Positions 27,783-34,690 of a DNA stretch of 64,000 nucleotides are shown piece after piece. The stretch is from Moraxella ovis (GTDB lineage Bacteria; Pseudomonadota; Gammaproteobacteria; Pseudomonadales; Moraxellaceae), in assembly GCF_900453105.1 (NCBI RefSeq), contig NZ_UGPW01000001.1, forward strand, positions 310,001 through 374,000, written 5' to 3'. A model generated the notes under the pieces. That model was given only the letters and a program-made list of their open reading frames with translations. It did not search any database and was not told the DNA's origin. Position 1 is the first letter of the stretch; each line of letters opens with the position of its first letter. Made by a program: the position numbers and the translations under genes.

Positions 27783-28349
27783 ATGTGCAAGCTTTGCAAT
27801 AACCCCAATCACATCGCTCCACCAAAAGCGGACAAGCCATTTATCCCGCTAAACATCGCCGTGCTGACCGTCTCGGACACTCGCACGCTGGACGAAGACA
27901 CATCAGGGCAGTATCTGGCAGACAGTATCGTCAAAGCAGGGCATACGCTCATTGACCGCAAGCTCACTACAGATGACATCTATCAAATCCGTGCCGTGAT
28001 GAGTGCGTGGATTGCTGACCCCAATGTTCATGCCGTCATCAGCACGGGCGGTACGGGCTTTTATCATCGGGACAATATGCCAGAGGCGGTGTCGGTGCTG
28101 TTTGACAAAGAAGTGGCAGGCTTTGGCGAGATGTTTCGCCTACTCTCCAAAGATGACATCGGTATGTCCACCTTGCAATCTCGGGCGGTGGCAGGTATGG
28201 CGAACAGCACGGCGATTTTTTGCTTGCCGGGTTCGACAGGGGCGTGCCGTACGGGCTGGGAAGGCATTTTGTTAGAACAGCTTGATAACCGCACACGCCC
28301 ATGCAACTTTGTGCCACATCTTATGCGTCAAAATCCCACGCACGGCTAA
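27783..28349 (+). CDS. moaB: Molybdenum cofactor biosynthesis protein MoaB
   Basis: A 188-residue MoaB/Mog-fold protein, probably molybdopterin adenylyltransferase. The signatures VSDTRTLDEDTSGQYL, ISTGGTGFYHRDNMPEA and CLPGSTGACRTGWE match MoaB, and the C-terminus QLDNRTRPCNFVPHL is close to E. coli MoaB. An N-terminal addition beginning MCKLCNN carries a CxxC pair not needed for the fold. Ribosome site AAGGG. The gene is 4 bases before mobA. Confidence 0.9.
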   Translation: MCKLCNNPNHIAPPKADKPFIPLNIAVLTVSDTRTLDEDTSGQYLADSIVKAGHTLIDRKLTTDDIYQIRAVMSAWIADPNVHAVISTGGTGFYHRDNMPEAVSVLFDKEVAGFGEMFRLLSKDDIGMSTLQSRAVAGMANSTAIFCLPGSTGACRTGWEGILLEQLDNRTRPCNFVPHLMRQNPTHG

Positions 28350-28352
28350 GCG

Positions 28353-29045
28353 ATGGGCAAAGACATGAGCGTGATTGGTCTATTGATTTTGGCAGGGGGC
28401 AATTCTCGCCGTATGGGTTCGCCCAAGGCATTATTACCTTTGCCAAATCATCAGACATTGCTTAATTTTCACATCAATAATGCCAATATGTTAAATCTGC
28501 CGATATTGCTTGGCGATAATGATAAAGGGTTTTTGGATAAGTGTTTTTCAAACAATACCAATTCAATCAATTCATCTGTTGTTATCATTGATGACTATAT
28601 CAAAAATGCAGGGGCGTTATCGTGTCTTTTATCGGCTTTTCATTATTGTCAAACTCATTTTGTTAATCAAGATAAAACAACGGACAATCATTTATCCGAT
28701 AAATTTTTGATGGTGATTAGCTGTGATAATTTGATTGATGTTGGTGAGATTTTTAATTTATTAAAAAAGGCTAATTTAAAAAATCATCATGGAGCATGTT
28801 TAAAAGACGTATCGGGCGATAAAGATTATCCGTTATTAGGCCGTTATTCGTTGTCTTTATATGATGAATTAAAAATATATTTGGATAAGGGCGAGCGGTC
28901 TGTGATGAAATTTTTAAAGGATAAAGATATTTGCCAAATATCCATGCCAACAGATTGGCGAAATCTTGCCAATTTTAATACGCCCGATGAATTTAAATTG
29001 GCATTGTCGTATTTTCAAAACAACCCACAAAAAGAGCAATCATGA
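28353..29045 (+). CDS. mobA: MobA-like molybdenum cofactor nucleotidyltransferase
   Basis: A 230-residue NTP-transferase-fold protein with the nucleotide-binding signature LILAGGNSRRMGSPKALL near the N-terminus, the metal-binding Asp in VISCDN, and the family segment DYPLLGRYS. It probably adds GMP to Mo-molybdopterin; a MocA-type cytidylyl role cannot be excluded. The gene is clearly more AT-rich than its neighbours in the same operon. It overlaps moaC by four bases (ATGA). The start is uncertain between 28353 and 28365. Confidence 0.8.
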   Translation: MGKDMSVIGLLILAGGNSRRMGSPKALLPLPNHQTLLNFHINNANMLNLPILLGDNDKGFLDKCFSNNTNSINSSVVIIDDYIKNAGALSCLLSAFHYCQTHFVNQDKTTDNHLSDKFLMVISCDNLIDVGEIFNLLKKANLKNHHGACLKDVSGDKDYPLLGRYSLSLYDELKIYLDKGERSVMKFLKDKDICQISMPTDWRNLANFNTPDEFKLALSYFQNNPQKEQS

Positions 29046-29515
29046 ATCTTACCCATTTAGACAAAGACGGCAACATCACCATGGTAGACGTGGGCGACAA
29101 AATCGCCACCGCACGCACCGCGAGTGCACAGGGCAAGGTGGTGTTCGCCCCTGACGTGTACCGCCACATCAAAGACACAGACGGCATGACCAAAAAGGGC
29201 AGTATCATTCAAACCGCCCACATCGCAGGGATTATGGCAGGCAAAAAAACGCATGAGCTGATACCCTTATGCCACGCCTTGCCCCTTGACACCATCAAGA
29301 TGAGCTTTCGTTATGCCGATGATGAGTGTGCCATCGTGGTGGGGGCGACCGCCAAAGTTACCCATAAGACAGGCGTTGAAATGGAAGCCCTGACCGCCGT
29401 GTCGGTGGCGTGCCTTACCATCTATGACATGACCAAGGCAATCAGCCACGACATCACGATAACTGATATTCATCTTATCCAAAAAACAGGGGGAAAATCC
29501 GATTATGACAAATAA
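29042..29515 (+). CDS. moaC: Cyclic pyranopterin monophosphate synthase MoaC
   Basis: A 157-residue enzyme that acts with MoaA to form cyclic pyranopterin monophosphate. The active-site segments LIPLCHALPLD and KTGVEMEALTAVSVACLTIYDM are intact, including the lysine of IHLIQKTGGKS. Normal length. Start codon overlaps the mobA stop, and its own end overlaps moaD by 11 bases. Confidence 0.96.
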   Translation: MNLTHLDKDGNITMVDVGDKIATARTASAQGKVVFAPDVYRHIKDTDGMTKKGSIIQTAHIAGIMAGKKTHELIPLCHALPLDTIKMSFRYADDECAIVVGATAKVTHKTGVEMEALTAVSVACLTIYDMTKAISHDITITDIHLIQKTGGKSDYDK

Positions 29516-29774
29516 CAATCAACCATTTGATACGATAAGCCTTACCGTGCTGTACTTTGCCAGCCTTGCCGAGCAGGCAGGTAAGGATAGCGAGACTGTG
29601 CAGACTGATAGTGATGACTTGACGGTAATTTATGCCAAATTGTCCACCAAATACGGCTTTGATTTGCCCCAAGACAAGGTAGCAGTTGCCATCAATCACG
29701 AGTTTGGCAGTTGGGGCGATGGCGTGTCATCGGGCGATACAATTGCCTTCATTCCGCCTGTGGCAGGGGGCTGA
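29505..29774 (+). CDS. moaD: Molybdopterin synthase small subunit MoaD
   Basis: An 89-residue ubiquitin-like sulfur carrier ending PPVAGG; the C-terminal glycine is adenylated by MoeB and then thiocarboxylated. FASLAEQAGKDS and SGDTIAFIPP are typical. The start lies within the end of moaC and moaE begins one base after its stop, so the three genes are translationally coupled. The MoeB-type activating enzyme is not in the window. Confidence 0.92.
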   Translation: MTNNNQPFDTISLTVLYFASLAEQAGKDSETVQTDSDDLTVIYAKLSTKYGFDLPQDKVAVAINHEFGSWGDGVSSGDTIAFIPPVAGG

Positions 29775-29775
29775 T

Positions 29776-30264
29776 ATGAAAACGGTTCATGATAATGCGT
29801 TAATCACAAGCCTGCCCAAGGATGAAGCCTATGAGCTTGCCCGAGTGGACGGTTTTGCTTTGTCGGATTGCCCCATTGATGATAGATTGTTAAAATCGTA
29901 TCTACTAAACGACACGGCAGGGGCGCTCGTCACGTTTGAAGGGTGGGTGCGTAACCATAATAATAATCGAGCGGTGAGCCGTCTGACTTATTATGGCTAT
30001 GAACAGCTTGCCATCAACCACGGAGCGAAGCTCATCCGTGAAGCCAAAGCCAAATTTGACATCACACACGCAGTCGCCATTCATCGCATTGGCGAGCTTG
30101 GCATTGGCGATATGGCGGTGTGGATTGGGGTGTGTGCGTCTCATCGCACGCCTGCTTTTCACGCTTGTGAATGGTTACTGAACGCCATCAAAGCCGACAT
30201 TCCTGTGTGGAAGCAGGAATTTTATGATGACGACAGCAGTTTGTGGTTGTCTAATAATGGTTAG
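29776..30264 (+). CDS. moaE: Molybdopterin synthase large subunit MoaE
   Basis: A 162-residue catalytic subunit that inserts two sulfurs into the cyclic pyranopterin. Family segments FEGWVRNHNNNR, HRIGELGIGDMAVWIGV, SHRTPAFHACEWLL and IPVWKQEFY (with the catalytic lysine) are present. The ATG at 29776 is chosen because an earlier in-frame start would lie inside moaD. Gap to modA is about 17 bases. Confidence 0.94.
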   Translation: MKTVHDNALITSLPKDEAYELARVDGFALSDCPIDDRLLKSYLLNDTAGALVTFEGWVRNHNNNRAVSRLTYYGYEQLAINHGAKLIREAKAKFDITHAVAIHRIGELGIGDMAVWIGVCASHRTPAFHACEWLLNAIKADIPVWKQEFYDDDSSLWLSNNG

Positions 30265-30281
30265 GGGTAGTTGGGGTGAAT

Positions 30282-31043
30282 ATGACAAAATTTAGCCTAA
30301 TGGCGTGTGGTGTGCTATTTTTGACAGCTTGCCATGACGACAAACATGCCACGCCTGCCCCGACCAATACCATCACACTCTACGCCGCCGCTAGCGTGAG
30401 CGATGTGATGAATGAGCTTATCAAAGACTATGAAGCCACCCATCACGTCAAAGTCAACGTCTCTTATGCAGGGTCATCAACCTTAGCCAAGCAGATTGAG
30501 CAGGGGGCAAGGGCAGATGTCTTTGTATCAGCAGACATGGACTGGGCGGAATATCTTGTTAAAGCCGACAAAGCACAAGCAAGCACACCACTCCTAAACA
30601 ACCGCCTTGTGCTTATCTATCCCAAAAATACGCCCATCACAATTGACATGACTGCACAGACATTGGGTGGGCAGTTTGATGGCAAGCTCTGCACAGGGCA
30701 GACCGACAGCGTGCCTGTGGGCAAATACGCCAAGCAAGCCCTAATCGCCAAAAACTGGTGGCAAGGCATACAAGGCAGATTGGTGGAGACATCGGATGTA
30801 CGCACCGCCCTAAACTTTGTCGCTCGGGGCGAATGCATGCTTGGGATTGTCTATGCCACCGATGCCAAGATGAGCGATGATGTGGACATTGCTGGCGAAT
30901 TTGCCACGACCGACCACGCCCCCATCGTCTATCCTGTGGTACAACTCTCCCAAAGTGCTAACGCTTATGCTTTTTATGATTACCTACAAAGCCCCACCGC
31001 CAAAACGGTGTATCAAAAATACGGCTTTGGTGTGGTAGAATAG
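30282..31043 (+). CDS. modA: Molybdate-binding protein ModA (lipoprotein)
   Basis: A 253-residue substrate-binding protein of the molybdate ABC importer. It carries a lipobox LTAC near residue 18, so it is lipid-anchored rather than free in the periplasm. Binding segments YAAASVSDVMNEL, YAGSSTLAKQIEQGARADVFVSA and a later TSDVRTAL are intact. The ATG at 30282 has GGGG 6 bases upstream; a GTG six bases earlier is less likely. It precedes modB by 25 bases. Confidence 0.93.
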   Translation: MTKFSLMACGVLFLTACHDDKHATPAPTNTITLYAAASVSDVMNELIKDYEATHHVKVNVSYAGSSTLAKQIEQGARADVFVSADMDWAEYLVKADKAQASTPLLNNRLVLIYPKNTPITIDMTAQTLGGQFDGKLCTGQTDSVPVGKYAKQALIAKNWWQGIQGRLVETSDVRTALNFVARGECMLGIVYATDAKMSDDVDIAGEFATTDHAPIVYPVVQLSQSANAYAFYDYLQSPTAKTVYQKYGFGVVE

Positions 31044-31068
31044 AGCCTTTGATTAACCGCCATTATCC

Positions 31069-31752
31069 ATGCTAACCCCTGATGAAATCGCCATTTTAAC
31101 CTTATCATTCAAGGTTGCTTTTTGTTGTTTGCTTATCAACATCGTGCCTGCCGTATTGGTGGGCTATTGGCTTGCTCGTAAGGAATTTTGGGGCAAGTCG
31201 CTTGTTGAGACGGTAATTTTTTTGCCCCTTGTGTTGCCCCCTGTCGTGCCAGGGTATCTTTTGCTTGCTGTATTTGGTAATCAAGGGCTGATTGGTAAGC
31301 ACCTATCAGCTTTGGGGCTAGAATTTGCTTTTAATTGGAAAGGGGCGGTGCTGGCAAGTGCGGTGATGGGCTTTCCGCTTATGGTGCAGTCGGTACGCCT
31401 TGCCATGCAGATGGTGGATGAGCGACTTGAAATGACCGCTCGCACGCTTGGGGCGTCTGATATGGCGGTATTTTTTGGGATAACGTTGCCCCTTGCGTGG
31501 GGTGGGATTTTGGTGGGGGCAATACTGTCATTTTGTCGCAGTCTTGGCGAATTTGGGGCGACCATCACCTTTGTGGGCAATGTGGCAGGCGAGACTCGCA
31601 CGTTGCCCCTTGCCATTTATAGCCTACTCCAACAAGCCGATAGCGACCATGCCATCATGCGACTTTTGATTATGTCGGTGGCGGTGGCGTTTTGTGCGTT
31701 GTGGTTTTCGCAGTGGTATACCCGCCATCAGTCCGCCAAATTACAAGGATAA
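31069..31752 (+). CDS. modB: Molybdate ABC transporter permease ModB
   Basis: A 227-residue inner-membrane permease with five or six membrane segments and the ABC-coupling EAA loop ARTLGASDMAVFFGITLPLAWGG. FCRSLGEFGATITFVGNVAGETRTLPLAIY is characteristic of ModB, split here into the two conserved parts GEFGATI and TRTLPLAIY. It ends three bases before modC. Confidence 0.94.
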   Translation: MLTPDEIAILTLSFKVAFCCLLINIVPAVLVGYWLARKEFWGKSLVETVIFLPLVLPPVVPGYLLLAVFGNQGLIGKHLSALGLEFAFNWKGAVLASAVMGFPLMVQSVRLAMQMVDERLEMTARTLGASDMAVFFGITLPLAWGGILVGAILSFCRSLGEFGATITFVGNVAGETRTLPLAIYSLLQQADSDHAIMRLLIMSVAVAFCALWFSQWYTRHQSAKLQG

Positions 31753-31755
31753 GCC

Positions 31756-32367
31756 ATGTTTCATTGTCAATTTCGCCTAAGTCTTGGCAAAAAAACGCTT
31801 GATGCCCACCTTGTCAAATCCTCCCCTGTGGTGGGCATTTTTGGACGGTCGGGAGCGGGCAAAAGTAGCATTTTGCACGCTTTGGCAGGGATTATCACGC
31901 CCACAGAGGGATATATTATCATTGATGGGCAGGTGTGGTTTAATGATAAGACCAATCTGTCACCCCAAAGTCGGCGTGTGGGGCTTGTCTTTCAAGACGC
32001 CCAGCTGTTTCCGCATAAATCGGTCATGGATAATCTGCTGTTTGGCTACAACAACATCACGCCAAGTGATAGGCGATTTAGCCCTGATGAGATTATTGAA
32101 TTACTAAAACTTGATACCCTAACCCACCGCCACCCAAAAAACCTATCAGGGGGTGAAAAACAACGTGTCGCCTTGGGGCGTGCATTGCTATACTCGCCAA
32201 AGCTCCTGTTACTCGATGAGCCATTATCCGCCTTAGACCGTGAGCATAAGGATGAGATTTTGCCGTTTTTTGAACATATTCGTGATACGCTGGCAATCCC
32301 TATGCTGTACGTTAGCCACGACAAAAGCGAGATTGAGCGATTGACAGATGAGTTGCTTTATTTATAA
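31756..32367 (+). CDS. modC: Molybdate ABC transporter ATPase ModC, short form
   Basis: A 203-residue ATPase powering the importer. Walker A is GRSGAGKSS (about 30-38), the signature LSGGEKQR, Walker B LLLLDEPLSALD and the switch histidine in YVSHDKSE. It ends at the ATPase domain: E. coli ModC is about 350 residues and carries a C-terminal molybdate-binding (TOBE/MOP) domain, which is absent. The stop is a clean TAA, with no remnant of the missing domain in the next 13 bases before the convergent gene. Confidence 0.92.
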   Translation: MFHCQFRLSLGKKTLDAHLVKSSPVVGIFGRSGAGKSSILHALAGIITPTEGYIIIDGQVWFNDKTNLSPQSRRVGLVFQDAQLFPHKSVMDNLLFGYNNITPSDRRFSPDEIIELLKLDTLTHRHPKNLSGGEKQRVALGRALLYSPKLLLLDEPLSALDREHKDEILPFFEHIRDTLAIPMLYVSHDKSEIERLTDELLYL

Positions 32368-32380
32368 AATTTTTGGTCAA

Positions 32381-33004
32381 TTACATCTCATACACAAACG
32401 CATCTGCCAGTTTATCAAAGCCATTGACGCTGACCTTTAGGTCGTGAATCAGCCCATCTTCAAGCCCATAAATCCAGCCGTGAATGGACAATTTTTGTCC
32501 CCTGTGCCATGCGTTTTGGACGATGGTGGTGTGGCAGACGTTGGTAACTTGGCGTTTGACATTGAGCTCACAGAGCAGGTCAGTCTGCTCATCAAGGGTG
32601 AGATTGGTAAATTTATCCAAATACTGATAATGAATGCCTTTGAGTGAGCGTAGCCAATTGTCAATCAGCCCAAACTCTTGGTGCGACAGTGCCGACCGCA
32701 CCCCACCGCAGCCATAATGCCCACAGACGATGATGTGTTCAACCTTTAGCATATCCACCGCATATTGTAGGGCGGATAGTAGATTCATGTCGGTGGCGAC
32801 GACCATGTTCGCCACGTTGCGATGGACAAACAGCTCCCCTGGCATCAGTCCCACCACTTCATTGGCAGGCACACGACTGTCAGAACAGCCAATCCAAAAA
32901 TACTTGGGCGACTGCTGGCGGGCAAGGCGTGGAAAATAATCAGGGTCTCGGGCAGACAGACTCTCTGCCCAGAAACGGTTGGATTCTAATAGGTCGGATA
33001 ACAT
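32381..33004 (-). CDS. can: Beta-class carbonic anhydrase
   Basis: A 207-residue zinc enzyme interconverting carbon dioxide and bicarbonate. Zinc ligands Cys40, His96 and Cys99 (with Asp42 of CSDSRVPANE and GHYGCGG) are present. Normal length for E. coli Can-type enzymes. The ATG giving MLSDLLESN is chosen; one 12 bases upstream is possible and neither has a clear ribosome site. It converges on modC with no terminator between, and is divergent from the CRP/FNR gene across a palindrome. Confidence 0.93.
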   Translation of the reverse strand: MLSDLLESNRFWAESLSARDPDYFPRLARQQSPKYFWIGCSDSRVPANEVVGLMPGELFVHRNVANMVVATDMNLLSALQYAVDMLKVEHIIVCGHYGCGGVRSALSHQEFGLIDNWLRSLKGIHYQYLDKFTNLTLDEQTDLLCELNVKRQVTNVCHTTIVQNAWHRGQKLSIHGWIYGLEDGLIHDLKVSVNGFDKLADAFVYEM

Positions 33005-33017
33005 GATGAATGCCAAA

Positions 33018-33038
33018 TAAAGTCAAATTATGACTTTA
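33018..33038. promoter_or_regulatory. 21-base perfect palindrome between can and the CRP/FNR gene
   Basis: TAAAGTCA / TGACTTTA arms around AATTA form a perfect inverted repeat just upstream of the carbonic anhydrase start and about 75 bases before the regulator gene. It looks like an operator; it is not an FNR box (no TTGAT half-sites). Confidence 0.55.
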
Positions 33039-33111
33039 AAATAGCACACCCGCCCAAATCTACCATACCAAATACAGGCAGGATGGCTTAGCCAAAGGGG
33101 GTAGTTTCGGT

Positions 33112-33987
33112 GTGGGGATCAGCACTTTTGGGGAATGTGGTTTTTGGGATGATTTGGCTAAGATGGCACAAAATAGCCATACCAATAACAGCATGAAATT
33201 AAACGACATATCTCATCAGGCGCATCTATTGGCGCTAGAAAGCCATCCCATCTTTGCGCTGCTGCCAAATACCCAGCAGGGCATCGATATCAAAAAATCC
33301 CTATTGTCGATGGTGTCTATCCACGAATACACCAAAGGTGAGATCGTGTTCTTGCAGCATAGCCCTGTGGTGAATTTATATTTTTTATTGGATGGGCGAG
33401 TGGATTGTCATCGGCAGCTGCCCAGCGGCCAAGAATCGCTCATCGCGCAGTATGACAGCATCGGACTTATTAACGAAAGCGTGCTTTGGGATTGGCAAAA
33501 GACCGATCGTGAAGACTTATCTGCACTTCAAAACAAAGAAACCATCGCTGCTAAGCATTCGGCGCTGCTTAGCACCAAAGGCGGTATCCATCAGCTCACT
33601 GCCACCAGTCGCGGTACGTCACTCGTGGCAAGCCTGTGTGTGGAGAGTTATTTTAAGACGCTTGATGAGTTTGAGCTTGGCGGGCTGTTAAAATGGTTCT
33701 GCGAATGCATCAGCAAGCGACTGCATCGTCACATTGTCAGCAGTGATTTGCTGGCTTTCGTGCAGGCAAAATCTAAGCTGAGCTATTATTTTATCACGCA
33801 TTATCCGATTGATAAGCCTTTTAAGATGCTATGCACCCAAAAGCAATTGGCGGGACAAATTGGTCTGCGCCCAGAGACTTTATCGCGCACCTTAAAAGAA
33901 ATGATGGCAGCAAACCTCATCAAAAAAGAAGGCGCTACCTATCAAATCATCGACATCGAAGGGCTGCTGGCTCTTGTTAGCGAATAA
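33112..33987 (+). CDS. CRP/FNR-family transcription regulator (DNR/Anr-like, no N-terminal cysteine cluster)
   Basis: About 290 residues: an N-terminal cyclic-nucleotide-binding-like beta domain (HEYTKGEIVFLQHS, YFLLDGRVDCHRQLPSGQES), a long dimer helix, and a C-terminal helix-turn-helix whose recognition helix reads RPETLSRTLKEM. Glu, Ser and Arg in ETLSR match the FNR residues that read TTGAT. The cysteine cluster that binds 4Fe-4S in FNR is missing, as in DNR- and NNR-type nitrogen-oxide regulators. FNR-type boxes occur before moaA and narK1. The start is uncertain: the GTG used here, or ATGs at 33163 or 33193. Ends 1 base from convergent narL. Confidence 0.85.
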   Translation: MGISTFGECGFWDDLAKMAQNSHTNNSMKLNDISHQAHLLALESHPIFALLPNTQQGIDIKKSLLSMVSIHEYTKGEIVFLQHSPVVNLYFLLDGRVDCHRQLPSGQESLIAQYDSIGLINESVLWDWQKTDREDLSALQNKETIAAKHSALLSTKGGIHQLTATSRGTSLVASLCVESYFKTLDEFELGGLLKWFCECISKRLHRHIVSSDLLAFVQAKSKLSYYFITHYPIDKPFKMLCTQKQLAGQIGLRPETLSRTLKEMMAANLIKKEGATYQIIDIEGLLALVSE

Positions 33988-33988
33988 G

Positions 33989-34648
33989 CTAGCTTGGTAA
34001 ATGATTAACCGCCCACACGGCAGCTTCCACGCGCGTGCGAAGTCCGATTTTTGCCAATATGTGCTTAACGTGTACTTTGACGGTGGATTCGGCAATGCCT
34101 AGCTTATTACCGATCATCTTATTGCTCATGCCGTCTTTGATCATGTGAAGCACTTGTAATTCTCTGTCGGTAAGGTCTAGCGTGGCTTCTGATTGATTGG
34201 GCTTTCGCATGGCAGCCGCTAGAATGGGCGCAAGTGCAGGGCTGATCACCAGCTCACCGCGCAGGATTCGGCGAATATTGCCGATGATTTCCTCTGGCTC
34301 CATGTCCTTTAATAGATAGCCATCAGCACCCAGCTCTAGCGCGTCTTGCACATCTTTTAGATTGTCTGACACTGTGAATAATAGCACCTTTACGTCAATC
34401 TCGCGTTCGCGCACGGCTTTTAGTGTCTCAATGCCATTCATGATGGGCATGTTGTGATCTAATACGATAAGATTGACATCGTGCTGGGCTAAGAAGTCAA
34501 GCGCTTCACCACCATGATTGGCTTGTCCTATGACACTAACGTCAATCTCTAGATTTAGTAAATCAGACAGTCCGCGTCTTAGCATCGGATGATCATCGAC
34601 GAGCAGTAGTTTGGCGGGATTTTCGGCGGTGTATATCTTTTGACTCAT
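33989..34648 (-). CDS. narL: Nitrate/nitrite response regulator NarL
   Basis: A 219-residue regulator: receiver domain (about 10-130) with VDDHPMLRRGL, the phospho-Asp in LIVLDHNMPIMNG and Lys in YLLKDMEPEE, then a LuxR-type helix-turn-helix (about 150-215) with LTDRELQVLHMIKDGMSNK and AESTVKVHVKHI. It is close to E. coli NarL and cotranscribed with narX, 42 bases upstream. It should activate nitrate respiration genes when NarX sees nitrate. Confidence 0.93.
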   Translation of the reverse strand: MSQKIYTAENPAKLLLVDDHPMLRRGLSDLLNLEIDVSVIGQANHGGEALDFLAQHDVNLIVLDHNMPIMNGIETLKAVREREIDVKVLLFTVSDNLKDVQDALELGADGYLLKDMEPEEIIGNIRRILRGELVISPALAPILAAAMRKPNQSEATLDLTDRELQVLHMIKDGMSNKMIGNKLGIAESTVKVHVKHILAKIGLRTRVEAAVWAVNHLPS

Positions 34649-34690
34649 GAGTTACCTTTTGGCTGATATTGCAATATTGGCTTTATTAAT

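Noticed and set aside
29686..29775. Upstream extension of moaE
   Set aside because: It lies inside moaD in another frame; the ATG one base after the moaD stop matches known MoaE N-termini.
25613..33117. The GATC-free block as a transposon or genomic island
   Set aside because: No integrase, transposase, terminal repeats or tRNA-linked attachment site is seen; its content is metabolic and its edges are gene borders, which fits homologous recombination better.
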